DNA of 64,000 bases from assembly GCA_017311185.1 (NCBI GenBank), contig JAESUZ010000139.1:806001-870000 (forward strand), written 5' to 3'. Position numbers and translations under genes: made by a program. This document shows, one piece after another, positions 42,846 to 54,293 of the stretch (its first letter is position 1; each line of letters starts with the position of its first letter). The notes beneath the pieces are model-generated. The model was not told where the DNA came from. It saw nothing but the letters and a program-made list of their open reading frames with translations, and searched no databases. Origin of the DNA: Proteles cristata cristata (Eukaryota; Chordata; Mammalia; Carnivora; Hyaenidae).

Positions 42846-43814
42846 GAGGACTCATCCATGAATTGATCCCCGCTCTGGGTCTAAATCTGATTCCAGACTA
42901 GCTATTTAGCCCAGTCGCCTTTGGCCTGCTGGGCCCACACAGTTCTCTGACACAGAGATGACCCTGGCTGAATGCGACCACTTTCTGACCCAATCCCTCT
43001 GCTGGGTCAGACTCATCTCACTGCCCTGCCACCCCTGGTATACTTGACAGGCAAGTGTAGATGCCCAGGGGAACTCTACCGTAGCCACGCCTCCTCCAGC
43101 CTTTCCAGAAAAGCCCTCCAGGATCTCTGCAACCAGCCCTTCCAGTTGGGCAGAAATTTCCTGCCTTGGCAATCAAGAAGACTTGGCAGTTGAGAGGTAT
43201 TTTGTTTTATTGTAAATGCACAGCACACCCCCAGGCAGCCCCACCCTCTGTTCTAATTCTATTAAGTCTATTCCTTTTGGACCTTTCTTTTTCTCCATTG
43301 GAAAGCGGGACTGGGAGAAAGGTAGGGAGAGAGGCTGGAAAAGTGAGAATCTTCTATAAACATGAGAGCTGAGGATCCCCTGAACCTTTGATGGCCTCTT
43401 TACTTTCTCCTCCCTCAAATCTGTCACCTCCACTCATCAAACACCCAAGCTTCTGCCCAGTCTCCCACCCCCAGGAGTAGAGGATGCCTTAACTGAGCTG
43501 AAATGTGTCATCTCACAGGAGCTGGCAATAATTAAAGGGTAAAGCAGACATCTGTGTCTTCAGAAAATAACACATATGCATACTGCTCTTCATTTCAAAC
43601 TAATAACAATGTCATGCTAATATAATTAATGCCTCATTTATTGGGTCCAGTGGGAAATGAACTATTCTACATAATTGATTCTCCCAGAATCCTGGAGCCT
43701 CAGATTTGGGAAATCAAATCGTTTTAACATTTTTCGTTGTTCTGGGAATCTTTCTAAATGCACTGTATTATCCTCTATTTTCCTAAATAAAATGCACCCA
43801 ACCATTTCTACCAT
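42846..43814. other. unique non-coding sequence
   Basis: No family recognised. Overlapping 68-88-codon frames on both strands. Confidence 0.4.
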
Positions 43815-43885
43815 TATGTACCCAGCACCTGGTGGAGTACTCAGCCTCCCGATACATATTTGTAGAACCAATAAATAAGTATAAC
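43815..43885 (+). mobile_element. possible LINE-2 3' terminus
   Basis: TGTACCCAGCACCTGGTGGA and 'gatacatatttgtagaaccaataaataag' resemble the L2 end, but the match is short. Confidence 0.4.
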
Positions 43886-45004
43886 CTCCAATGTTGAACT
43901 TTGATGGAAACAAAAAATGAACTCTTGGGCTGTGGAGTTAGAGAGGGCTCTTTGGCCTCATCTCAGATTGATTTTTGCATTCTTATTTATGCTTCTGAAT
44001 TCTCCTGTCTCTTCCTTCACCATAAAGTTGCCAGCTTCTTGCTTCTGTTTCTAAAAGTTCCTCCCTGCCCCATAATGCACTGACTATAATCTGCTGTAGA
44101 TCAGAATCAAGCTTATTAGGTCATGCCTGAAATAAAAGTAAAGAAAAGAGGCAGAGTGGCTCTATGAACTTTTGATGCCCATATTGGCTACCCAAAGGCC
44201 TTTTCTGCTTCCTTCGGGTTTCTCAGCTGTGCTTCTCACATGGCTGCCCTTGCTAAATGAGTAACTCTCAGCTAAGTTAAGCATTACCATGAAAACTACA
44301 ACAGAAACTCATAATAAAGGAGTCTTACTTGGGTTAGAACCTCTCACCACAGGTCATCCAGGAAAAGATTGTCACTGATCATAGTACATCACGTCTAAAT
44401 TAACTGGCTCCTCCACGCTTGTGAAGCAAAGCCAACTGAGGTCACATTCCAGAAAAGGGTGGGGGATGGGAAGCCCCTGGTAGGCTATAGTACTTCTCAA
44501 AATTCAGGAGTAAACCTCTGCCAGGATATTTCAAACGGATCTTCCATTTGCTGGTGCTTTGGACCCTCTTTGAGTCCCAGAAACTCCAAATTTAGCATAT
44601 AAGCAATCCAGCAGGGCTGAGCATTTCCCAGAGTTTCTCTGGAGTGGAAAGAATCTCTACTTTGTGGTAAACAGCTCTCTGAAAACAGAAAGCAAATGGA
44701 TGAAAAGCCCATTCTCAAGTTTACTAAAAAATCATTTAGCCTTCAATAATGTATTCTGTCACTCACAAAGAGTGCAATGAAGGCAGCAATGAACTGGTTC
44801 TAAATAGGGAGAAAATAAGGAAATGAGATTAGCATTGGGCCATTGGATCCCACCCTTGGTGTGCCTCTCCTATCATCTTGGTTCCAAAACAAACTGGTTA
44901 AGGCATAAGTTTTCTTCCCCCTACATGGTCTGGTCCAGGGCCAGAGAGTTTTTTCTTGGTTGGAGTAAGTAAGGGAATCAGGAGGCAGAACTCAAGCCTC
45001 ACCC
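43886..45004. other. unique non-coding sequence
   Basis: No recognised element. A 73-codon minus frame at 44497-44718 has no domain. Confidence 0.45.
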
Positions 45005-45140
45005 CTGAGTCAGCAGCTGTCTCACCAGGTGACCTCCGGCAAGCTGTCTGGGCCCTCTTGGATTCTAACTCTCGGTCTGTAAAAGGGATGATGATTGTAC
45101 CCCTCTGCTCCAAGCATGCTGTGAGACTTGTTAACTGGTG
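45005..45140 (+). mobile_element. MIR SINE fragment
   Basis: AGCTGTCTCACCAGGTGACC, TCCGGCAAGCTGTCTGGGCC, TCGGTCTGTAAAAGGGATGA and TGATTGTACCCCTCTG follow the MIR core. Confidence 0.72.
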
Positions 45141-45559
45141 TTTGGAAAAGCTTGTATCTTTGGGTGAAGCATTTACAAGTTTTGAGCTCTGTTCTTAGCT
45201 GAGCCTCAGCTGGGTTTTCCTGACTATGGCAATGGACCGTCTATATATCCCTTTGGAGAACTAATTCCCTAACCCCAGGAGTGTGGTGGTGAATTGATGC
45301 CTTTATAAACCTCTTATGTCTCCCTCTGACTCATTTTTCATCTCATTTGTGATCAACATAGATTGCTTCAACTCTAAGAAAAATTATCTGGAAAGTTTTA
45401 ATTTTAAAAATATATGGTATAAACCAGATTTTTCTAAATCAAACTGTGGATTAAATACAGTTGTAAATGTAGCTTGCTTTAAATTTTTAATTTTGAGAAA
45501 AGATAAGGTTTTTCAAAGTGACTACACCACCCTCTGATATTCTCCTTTCTTTTAACAGC
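45141..45559. other. AT-rich non-coding sequence
   Basis: No recognised element. Confidence 0.4.
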
Positions 45560-45990
45560 TGTGTTGACGTACAATGACATACAATAAAATACACGGTTTA
45601 AATTGTACGATTTGAAAAGTTTCCACAAATATATACATCTATGAAACTATCACTGCAGTCAAGATCTAAACATAGCCATTACCCCCAAAACTTTTGCCTG
45701 GATTCTTTCACTCTGTAAAATTATTTTGAGATTTATTCCATACTCTGAGGTGTATCACAGTTCATTCCTTTTTATCGCTAGGTAGTATTCCACTGTGTGG
45801 ATACGCTATGTTTGCTTATCTTTTTGCTTGTTGATGGACATTTGGGTTGTTTCAATAGGGCATATTGCAAATAAAGTTGCTATGGATATTCGTGGACACA
45901 TGTTTGCATGGGTATATCTTTTTGTTCCTCTTTGGTAAACACCAAGAAGTCAATGACTAGGTCTTATGGTACAGTATTATCTTCTGCGGA
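45560..45990 (-). mobile_element. L1 ORF2/3' relic (antisense)
   Basis: 'cagttcattcctttttatcgctaggtagtattccactgtgtgg', 'tgttgatggacatttgggttgtttc', 'gcaaataaagttgctatggatattcgtgg' and 'ctttggtaaacaccaagaag' are the classic antisense L1 3' region. The left part ('acatacaataaaatacacggtttaaattgtac') is its 3' UTR. Confidence 0.88.
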
Positions 45991-46984
45991 GATCCTGAAC
46001 AAACAGATATTGCATTTGGAGAAAAGTGTGATACATGTGAACCCCTACACGTGACTCTCTTGATGCCTACAATTGTTTATCACGGAACAAAAAAAAAAAT
46101 GTATACTTCCTTCTTCTTTCCTTATGTTATGATAATAAGAGAAGGAATTTGCCTTTGTGTTACACAATGCAATTTACAAAATGCTTTTGCACACATTATC
46201 GTGATATATCCTTACAAGTAATGTCTTCTTTTCACTCTGATTCATTGCAGTTGGTCGTCTCCTGACATAACAATAACACCTCCGAGACTGAATGAAGTAT
46301 TCCAGGTCTCCAAAAAACTGCATATCCAAATTCCTTTTGCTCCCTCGTTTCTCCAAGGGCAACACTTACTTATGCAAGTCAAGCGCCCTGGCCAAAGGCT
46401 GCCTTGCCTCTACTTCAAAAGTGAATCGGCAAGGTGCAGACCAGATTGTCCATCTGCTTGCTCTCGACTGCCGCCTTTCTCTCCGTCCACACGTCTTCAG
46501 AGTCATCAATCACTGTCGGTCATATCGTACAAACTTCTTGACTCCAACTCTCACAGATGTCTCAGCTAGGAAGATACAGCAACTGCTCTTTGCAGAATTC
46601 CCAAGCCCCGAATCATCTTACCATGTTGTTTCGGTTAGAAAACAATATTATTGGGGAAATACTGTTGAAAACCAAACTTAATATTTTCACTGCCTCATGC
46701 CAGAAATAACTTGATTCAGTGGTTGTAGAAAAATTGCAGCGACACCTTTAGAACCTTCGCTCCTGAAATCTCATCCTGCCTCTCTCCATTCCTTTCTATG
46801 CTGCCTGTTGCTAAGTCTTACTACCTTTTCTCTCTCAGTTTTCCCAGTGTCTGCTAAGGTGTGGAGAAGACTGTCAGTCCAAGACTATAGGAGATCATTC
46901 TAAAAAGAGTGTTTAGCTTTGGGACAACTGGTTTTCTAATTGCAAAAGTTAGGTTATATCCCTCCCTACACAAAATTGTAATTT
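45991..46984. other. unique non-coding sequence
   Basis: No family recognised. A 129-codon frame (46292-46681) has no domain; the region may be partly L1-derived after 46900. Confidence 0.4.
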
Positions 46985-47295
46985 AATGTGGGTTTACAAA
47001 TTAAAAGTAGAACTACCCAAGCACTGGGAAAATATGGAACTTTTAAAGTAACATTAGGTGGGAGAAGTCTTCCCAAGCAAGACATAAAACCTAGAATGCA
47101 TAAAGGAAATTACTGATAAATTGGCTATGTAGATTTTCCAGTTATGTAAGGGAAAACTATTGTAGCAAAGTTGAAAAGTAAGAAGCCGATTGGGAGAAAA
47201 TAGTTGCAATATATCTACATAGAGAAGGAGATTACTACTCGTAATATATCGAAAGCTCCCTACATTGAATTGTACCCCTAAGATGTATGCACTTT

Positions 47296-47492
47296 GGGGG
47301 CACCTGGGTGGCTCAGTCAGTTAAGTGTCCGACCTCAGCTCAGGTCAAGATCTCCTGGTCTGTGAGTTCGAGCCCCCGAGTCAGGCTTTGTCAGAGCCTG
47401 AAACCTGCTTCAGATTCTCTGTCTCCCTCTGTCTCTGCCCCTCCCCTGCTCACACTCTGTTTATGTCTCTCGAAAATAAACATTAAAAAAAC
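47296..47492 (+). mobile_element. SINEC (felid) inside L1
   Basis: GGGGGCACCTGGGTGGCTCAG head, shortened middle and CGAAAATAAAC tail. Identical 12-base duplication TGTATGCACTTT (47284-47295 and 47493-47504). Confidence 0.96.
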
Positions 47493-47739
47493 TGTATGCA
47501 CTTTGCTGTATGTAAATTTTACCTCAAAAAATAAAAAGGATTGTAAACAAATATTAAATCCAATTATTGATAAGCATCTGAAATATTTAGTGTACTGATA
47601 TCTACAACTTAGTTCAAAATGCACAAAATGAGGTAAATTGATAAATGAATAAAGGAATAGATAGATAAAAGGACACATGATAAAGTAAGTATAGTAAAAT
47701 GTTAATTATCCATCTAGATGGTAGGTGTACGGATGTTTA

Positions 47740-47902
47740 TTTTTTTAACATAGTTTATTGTCAAGCTGGTTTACATATAACACCCAGTGCTCAGCCCAAC
47801 AAGTGCCCTCCTCCATGCCCATCACTCAATTTTCCCCTGTCCCCCCACACTCATCAACCTTCAGTTTGTTCTCAGCATTTAAGAGTCTCTTCTGGTTTGC
47901 CA
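47740..47902 (-). mobile_element. 5'-truncated carnivore-type L1 3' end
   Basis: AACATAGTTTATTGTCAAGC, TGGTTTACATATAACACCCA, GTGCTCAGCCCAACAAGTGC and TTAAGAGTCTCTTCTGGTTT match the antisense 3' UTR of carnivore L1. A 15-base duplication with one mismatch flanks it (47725-47739 and 47903-47917), proving independent insertion into the older L1. Confidence 0.88.
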
Positions 47903-47966
47903 GTGTATGGATGTTTAAACTACACAATTCTTTCAACTGTTCTGTGTGACTGAAAATGTTCATACT

Positions 47967-48145
47967 GGGGCACCTGGGTGGCTCAGTCGGTTGAGCGTCC
48001 AACTTCAGCTCAGGTCATGATCTCACGGTTTGTGAGTTTGAGCCCCGCATTGGGCTCTGTGCTGACGGCTCAGAGCCTGGAGCCTGCTTTGGATCCTGTG
48101 TCTCCCTCTCTGTCTCTGCCCCTCCCCTGCTCATGCTCTGTCTCT
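47967..48145 (+). mobile_element. SINEC (felid), tail missing
   Basis: GGGGCACCTGGGTGGCTCAG head through TCTCTGCCCCTCCCCTGCTC and CTCTGTCTCTG, then no A-tail. No clear target duplication. Confidence 0.93.
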
Positions 48146-48770
48146 GAATACATTGTATGTAAATGACCATTTGCAGAAGAAATAATAAAACTATGTGCCC
48201 GTGCAAATATACAGAAAAAGTATCTAAAAGCAGACATTTTCAACCCATGATTCATCTTAGGAAAGAGTGAAACTAGAGAGAGGGATGGAAGACAGAGAAG
48301 GACCTTTAAGCTTCTACTCTGTAGACTTCTAGATTACCTGGACCTTTTTCAAGGAGCATGTAATACTTTGGTAACTATTTAAATTCCCCAAATTGATCCA
48401 AAATGCTAATAATGACTAAAGTCTACATATCGCTAAAGCACCCTGTGGAAATTGCAAAATTCAGACAAGAATTCACATATTTTTCCCACCTAACATCAAA
48501 AGCCCGAAGTCTTGCAGACAAAACATCTGGTGATCTTTTCCAGGACTTTTCTCTACTTCTCATCTGAATGTGTCAGCATTTGTGTCTATGAGGCAAAACA
48601 GTCACAAGCCTATAAATCATGTGAAAGTTCTTTCTTCTCCCAGTTGCATCCCCCTAGGGCTTTACCCGACTCTGGATACAGTCTGCTCCCAATAGAAGAC
48701 CCACTGATAGAAAAGTGTTCTTAAACATAATGGAACACATTCTGAGCTAAATATCAAAGACTAGATGGGT
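48146..48770. other. possible L1 3' remainder, then unique sequence
   Basis: 'cttctactctgtagacttctag' and 'tttttcaaggagcatgtaatactttggtaac' (48310-48375) may be a further part of an old L1 3' UTR. The rest is unassigned. Confidence 0.35.
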
Positions 48771-48902
48771 CAGAGAGAGGAGAGTTTTACAGAAACACTG
48801 CGAGCCAAAGGAAAGAGAAGCAAAGATGAGAAGTGAGAAAAAGCAGAAGGAAGATGGAGGCAGAGAGGAGACGAGGAAGAGGGGAGAGAGTAAGGAAATA
48901 GT
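48771..48902. repeat. purine-rich (GA) low-complexity stretch
   Basis: A and G dominate the plus strand (runs such as GAGGAGACGAGGAAGAGGGG). The Ser/Leu/Phe-rich minus frame is a consequence. Confidence 0.7.
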
Positions 48903-49469
48903 TTCGATGTTAATGTTTGCTGTATTTTGACCCATGAAAAAATTCAGGAGGAATTTCGCCTTCTAGCCACGTACACATACATGTGTATGGAGCTGTTCAG
49001 GAAACCAATAGAGACTTTCTGGAAGCAGACAAAATGGTAAACATTCCTTCAGAATGAGGGTTTTAGTTCTGCAGATATGCAGATATGGAAAGAGGAGAGG
49101 GAAGTGTTGAGTCGGGATACATTCTGAACGATTGCATGCCTGCAAGGAACAGGTTCCCTGCCCACGGAGGGACACAGGGCATATTACAAACATTCTTGTT
49201 GTGAGTGGGGAGGGCATTCAGCCTCTTGCCCAATTGCAGCTTCCCTTGTGGGGACTGGATGGCTTGCATCTGGAATCTGGCAAAAATACCTGTGCTCGCT
49301 CAGGTGACGATGTAATGTGGCCGAGACCAAAATGCCTTTCACAGAATGTGTTTCTCACTACCGCTGCTAAAGGAATACCCCCACCCCATCCCATGATTTC
49401 GAGGGAGGCGGCGATGTGAGTGCCTGTCATATAAGTCCTTGTTTCACACTGCTGTGTAGTCAACACACG
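48903..49469. other. unique non-coding sequence
   Basis: No family recognised. Overlapping 68-95-codon frames occur on both strands at 48963-49466. Confidence 0.45.
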
Positions 49470-49690
49470 TGTACTGGGGAGTTAATTCATGCCAGACACA
49501 GTATTTTGCTCTGGAAATGCAAACATGAGTCATATGACCCTCTCCCCAAGAATCCCACAGTCTGGTAGGTTAATATTTACCCACCAAATAGGACAGATGT
49601 TTGTAAAAGGCAGAGTGACAGCAAAAAGCCAATCTAGACCCACTGCTGGGGAGGGGAAGAGTCAGACCCAGTGTCACAGAAGGTGAACTC
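49470..49690 (-). mobile_element. LINE-2 3' fragment (antisense)
   Basis: TGCCAGACACAGTATTTTGC, TCTGGAAATGCAAACATGAG and CTCCCCAAGAATCCCACAGT resemble the antisense L2 'gccaggcactgtgctaggcgctggggatacaaagatgaa...ggagctcacagtct'. Confidence 0.6.
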
Positions 49691-49719
49691 TGAGTTGCGC
49701 TTTAAAAATGAATAAGAGC

Positions 49720-50860
49720 TCAAGAAAATGAGAAGATAAGCCAAAGACAGGAAGAGGATATTTCCAAAAGACAGCTGATCAAGGACTCTTACCCAAAATA
49801 TACAAAGAAGTCTTAAAACTTAATGATAAGAAGATAAACAACCCGATTAAAAAATGGGCAAAAGCCCTGATCAGACACCTCACCAGAGAAGATACACAGA
49901 TGGTAAATCAGCATAAGAAAAGGGATTCAACATCACATACCATCAGGTAATTGAAAATTAAAACAGCGACGAGACACCACCACACAGCAGTTAGAATGAC
50001 CCAAATCCAGAACACTGACAACACTAAATGCTAGTGAGGACGTGGAGCAAAAGAAACTCTCACTCACTGCTGGTGGGAATGCAGATGGGAGAGCTACTTT
50101 GGACTACAGTTTGATAGCTCCTTCTATAGCTTATCATACTCTTACCAAATAGCCAGCAATCACACTCCTTGGCATTTACGCAAGGAAGCTGGCAACGAAT
50201 GTCCACCCAGAAATCTGCACACAAATGTTTATCGCAGCTTTATTCATAATTACCAACACCTGGGAGCAAACAAGGTGCCCTTCGGTAAGTAGTGGCTAAA
50301 CAAACTCGGGTACCTCCAGGCAACAGAATATTATTTAGTGCTAAAAAGAATTGAGCTCTCAAGCCATGAAGAGACATGGAGAAATTTTAAATGCATTTTA
50401 CTAAGTGAAAAAAAAATCCACACAGCTACACACTGCATGATTCCAACTAAGACATCCCAAAAGAAGGTAAAACTATAGAGATAGTAAAAAGATCAATGGA
50501 TGCCAGGGGTTGGCTGGAGGAAAGGACAAATAATCAGAGACCAGAGGATGTTTAAGGCACTAAAACTATACCGTAGGATCTTATAATAGTGGATACGTGT
50601 CATTACACATCTCTCAAAACTCATAGAATGTACAACACCAAGAATGAATCTTAATCTAACTATGGACTTTGAGTGATAATGATGTATCAATGTTGGTTCA
50701 TCAGTTGCAATAAATATCCCACTCTGGTGGGGATGCTGATGGTAGAAGAGTGTGTAAAGGAGAGCTAGGAAGTATATGGGAACATTCCGTGCTTTCCACT
50801 CAATTTTACTGTGAACTTAAAAGTCCTCTAAAAAATAAAGTCTATTTAAAGGAAAAAAGA
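49720..50860 (+). mobile_element. L1 3' end (ORF2 end and 3' UTR), about 1.1 kb
   Basis: In order: 'caaggactcttacccaaaatatacaaagaag', 'cccgattaaaaaatgggcaaaagcc', 'gctggtgggaatgcagatggg', 'tttatcgcagctttattcataattacc', 'ggcaacagaatattatttagtgctaaaaag', 'gccaggggttggctggagg', 'tctaaaaaataaagtctatttaaagg'. Many stops; an old mammalian L1. Confidence 0.9.
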
Positions 50861-51234
50861 AGTCAATAGGAGGTATAGCACTAGCTACTACCTATGCCAA
50901 TGCAGGTTCCCCCTGTAGGTAAAAGACACAGGCAAGGTCAAGCCCTCTGGATTACAAGGGTAATACTCATGTGAATAAATAAAATATATATTTTAAAAGC
51001 TCATAATTGTATTTGATGAGTTCACCAGGTGCCCAAGGTTGAGGGAAGGCAGATTATAAATGTAAGGCACTGAGCCCCGAGAATTGCATGTTATAAATTC
51101 CCGATACATGGTGGCTGTTTGCTTCATCATTATCATCATTATTAAAACATTTCGGGGGCGGGGGGCAACTTGTTGAAGGCACAGGATTAAAGAAAGAAAA
51201 CACAAACATGAAGCTGTTGAGTTCATAGAGACTA
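50861..51234. other. unique non-coding sequence
   Basis: Contains a short ATCATT run near 51128-51142 and G-rich text near 51152-51168. No family assigned. Confidence 0.4.
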
Positions 51235-51640
51235 TCTCTAGAACACAGAAGTCAAGGTAGAAGCAGTAAGGAGACAAGCTGGGTCTCATAGAGCCATAAT
51301 CTACTCCCAAAGGACTTTGGGCTTTATCCTGTAGACAAGGAGAGATAGTCTAACACAAGGGAGAACTGGAGATCACATGTGCATTTATCAAAGGTTGAGA
51401 ATGGTAGCCAGCCTGGAGGCTGCTGCCATGGTCCAAGAGGGGAACTGTGCACTGTTCTGGAAAAAGTAGCAGGGATGAAGGGTGGAGATGGAGATTGAGC
51501 TGATAGAATTGATAGGCTTAGTGACCACTGAGATGTTAGAGGAAGAAGAAGAGAGAGAAGTCTAGGATGGCATTTGGGTTTCTGATTTTAGTAAAGGGGA
51601 ATGGTGGGAACACTAAGGGGAGGCACAGGTTGGGACAGGA
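51235..51640 (-). mobile_element. LINE-2 ORF2 relic (antisense)
   Basis: AAAGGACTTTGGGCTTTATC, 'gagaatggtagccagcctggaggctgctgccatggtccaag', 'gctgatagaattgataggctta' and 'gaagtctaggatggcatttgggtttctgatttt' follow the antisense of late L2 ORF2 in order. Confidence 0.7.
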
Positions 51641-51784
51641 CGCGAGGTAAGGAGAAAAGAGCAAATGGCATATGAGCTCTCTGTCCGTAAGTACATCCCA
51701 GATGGCGACGGGCATCGTGGCACCACCGGCGGCCCACATAGGCGCATGAAGCACTAAACACGGCCCTGCCACTCTGCTGAGCCT

Positions 51785-51968
51785 TCTGCCCACATTATCT
51801 CATTTGATCCTTCTAACGACCTTATACAATAGATATTGCTGTTATCCCTGTCTTACAGATGAAGAAACTAAGGTTTCCAAACTTGCCCAAAGGCACGCAG
51901 TAAGTCGTGGAGCAGAGCTCTAAACCCACGTCTCTCCAACTGCGAAGCTCACGTCCTCTAAACCAAAA
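51785..51968 (-). mobile_element. MIR SINE
   Basis: ATTATCTCATTTGATCCTTC, CCTGTCTTACAGATGAAGAA, AACTTGCCCAAAGGCACGCA, GTGGAGCAGAGCTCTAAACC and ACGTCCTCTAAACC follow antisense MIR closely. Confidence 0.88.
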
Positions 51969-52212
51969 TGTTGTGTGATCTCACTGAATCGCCAGCACCT
52001 CCAGCCCTTTCTCTTTGTGACCTGGGACATGTGGCCTCACCCTCAAGCACAGCCAATCCCCACCCGAACTCAGAGCTTGGTGAGAGCGCCCTCCTCTCTC
52101 AGCTGGGGACCGTTGCTCTATTTCCTAAGCACAGCTGCCTTGTTCCCATCTTCAGTCGGGACTGGGACAATCTGAAGACATCAGAAATCCACGAAAGGAT
52201 TTCAGCTGCTAT

Positions 52213-52234
52213 GGGGCGGGGGGGGGGGAGGGGG
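52213..52234. repeat. poly-G run
   Basis: GGGGC followed by eleven G, an A and five G. Confidence 0.9.
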
Positions 52235-52357
52235 AGATGTTCCACTCTGGCTAAAAGACGCCTCCCAGAGAAACGGCATTTCTCTGAGTGTGCCACTGTC
52301 TCCTCCTGTGCACTGCCTTGGAACTAAATAAGCCATCATGGTGAGGTGGTTTTCATT

Positions 52358-52377
52358 AAAAAAAAAAAAAAAAAAAA
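52358..52377 (+). repeat. A20 homopolymer
   Basis: Twenty consecutive A. An AATAAG (an AATAAA variant) lies about 30 bases before it, so it might be the tail of a retroposed transcript, but no source sequence or flanking duplication is visible. Confidence 0.9.
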
Positions 52378-52799
52378 GTACAGCTAGGGATAAAAACCGT
52401 ACCAAGAGGAAATGAAAGATGGATGTGTATTTCACTTGTCATGAAAACCTTGGGGACTCTGAAATTTGCCCTCCTCGCAACGTGGGGCAATGGCAATTGG
52501 TACAGTTAATTAATAACTGACTTTTCGCATAGCAGTTTCCAAATGCTAGTCCTCGGCCAAGTAAGTGCATGATGAAGTGTCACTACAAGATAAAATGAGA
52601 AAATAAAGTGCTCGTGTATGTGCAGGTATGTTACACACACAGATACACATCAGTTTAACTTTTCTAACTGCCTTTCTTGGGAAGAACTTTTCTTTATTTT
52701 GAGAAGATTATCTTCCCATTTTCAGAGCATTTTTTTATATTCTAAGCAGCAACTCCAAAATTCTGGCACAGCCATTGCAGTTAGCAAGCCTTACTTAAT

Positions 52800-53150
52800 C
52801 ATTAACCACGTGCATTAAGCATCTACTCTCTGTGCGGCTCTGGGGATGTCCCAGGGAGCCGGTGACACCATCTGCCGCTCTTCAAGAGTTTCCTAGAGGG
52901 AAAGATAGGTGTCGATGATGTCATCAGAGCACAAGGAACACCAGCAAGGAGAAGCACAGGACATTGCAGAAGCATATGACAGGCAGCCTCACCTCGCTGG
53001 GGGGATTGGGGAAGACTTCCTTGAGAAAATGGCGTTTAAGCTGAAGAAGAATGGGTAGGATGAGCAGAAATAAATGAAATGAAGTGGCCCTAAGTGTCAG
53101 CAAAGACTGAGGCAGTTTTGAGTAACAGAAGAGGCTCAAGAGCTGGGAAG
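52800..53150 (-). mobile_element. LINE-2 3' relic (antisense)
   Basis: GCATTAAGCATCTACTCTCT, TGCGGCTCTGGGGATGTCCC, CTCTTCAAGAGTTTCCTAGA, GGGGAAGACTTCCTTGAGAA, TTTAAGCTGAAGAAGAATGG and GTAGGATGAGCAG follow the antisense L2 3' end in order. Confidence 0.82.
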
Positions 53151-53494
53151 CTGGACAGAAGCCCTTTATTTACATCTAGATGGTCTGTGGCTCAAAAGGA
53201 AAGTTCCCTCACTGTAAGGTAAGCGTGAATTCAACCCATAGTCTGCATCTCCCAAAAATGCTCCTGACTGCTTGCAGCAAAGTCGCCAACTCATGAATGT
53301 CTGACTGCACACAATTTCCGTTTGATAAATAAATGTTCACTGGGTAAGATTCTGTCACTGGCTGAGAAGGTTGGACAAACAGGTTACGTTGTGCATTGTT
53401 TTTTTCTGATGCCTAAAATAAGAGGCTTGGTTCTTAGTGCTCTAAGGTCTATTCCCAGGGCAAACATTCCATAGTGATACATGCATAGCAGCTA
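53151..53494. other. unique non-coding sequence
   Basis: No recognised element. Confidence 0.4.
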
Positions 53495-53735
53495 CCATTT
53501 ACTGAGCATTTAAAAACTCGAAGTCACTGTGTTAGATGTTGTGTCTATAATATTAGCAATCCCCATCACGGCCTCGTGAGATAAATGTTATTACCACCAT
53601 TTTACAGATGAGAGACTCTGAGACATAGGCCAGAAGTTCCGAGGTCATGCTCTAGTATATAGCAGATCCAGGATTCAAACCCAGTTCTGTCTGATTCCAA
53701 GGCCCACGCTGTCTCTTATTAGTTTATGCACACTA
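53495..53735 (-). mobile_element. MIR SINE, near full length
   Basis: GCTACCATTTACTGAGCATT, GTCACTGTGTTAGATGTTGT, CATTTTACAGATGAGAGACT, GAGGTCATGCTCTAGTATAT, GATTCAAACCCAGTTCTGTC and CCAAGGCCCACGCTGTC follow antisense MIR. Confidence 0.88.
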
Positions 53736-54025
53736 CCATGAAGTCTTGTGATGTTCTATGATTCAGCTCGTTGTCCTTTCGATACCCTTCAGCCTGGCAC
53801 TCAGTGTCTTCTGAGCCACTCTTCTCCCTGGCTCGAATCACAGGTGCCTTGGGACTGGTCAGCTGTACTCATCCCCGGCAGCACTCTGCTTTTGATGTTC
53901 ATCCCTGATCTCCCCATCATGACCTCCCTCTCCCACTGGAATAAAATCAAGTAAGTAATGGGACAATAGCCCAAAGATAAAACACACTGAGTAGGGTCAT
54001 GCAAGCACATAGGAGCAGATGTTAT
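53736..54025. other. unique non-coding sequence
   Basis: No recognised element. Confidence 0.4.
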
Positions 54026-54042
54026 AAGAGCAGATATCTGAA

Positions 54043-54276
54043 GGGGAGCCTGGGTGGCTTAGTCGGTTGAGCGTCCGACTTTTGCTTGGGTCATGATCTC
54101 GCGGTTCGTGGGTTCGAGCCCCGCGTCGGGCTCTGTGCTGACTGCCAGCTCAGAGCCTGGAGCCTGTTTCAGTCTGTGACTCCCTCTCTCTCTGACCCTC
54201 CCCTGCTCTCTCTCTACCCTCCTGCTCTCTCTCTCTCTCTCTCTCTCTAGAAATAAATCATTTAAAAAAAAAAAAA
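54043..54276 (+). mobile_element. SINEC (felid, young subfamily)
   Basis: All young-set variants are present, with the head changed to GGGGAGCCTGGGTGGCTTAG and an expanded CT region near 54206-54250. Identical 17-base duplication (54026-54042 and 54277-54293). Confidence 0.97.
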
Positions 54277-54293
54277 AAGAGCAGATATCTGAA

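Larger units (their letters stand above)
46985..48240 (+). mobile_element. L1 3' relic with three younger insertions
   Basis: ORF2 end: 'taaaggaaattactgataaattggc', 'gattgggagaaaatagttgcaatatatc'. 3' UTR: 'ttgaattgtacccctaagatgtatgcac', 'gtatgtaaattttacctcaaaaaataaaaagg', 'tagatggtaggtgtacggatg', 'attctttcaactgttctgtgtgactgaaaatg'. Two SINECs and a short L1 fragment interrupt it. Confidence 0.72.
51969..52799. other. unique non-coding sequence
   Basis: Contains a G-run (52213-52234) and an A20 run (52358-52377). No family assigned. The 119-codon frame at 51968-52327 overlaps the MIR edge and lacks a domain. Confidence 0.45.
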
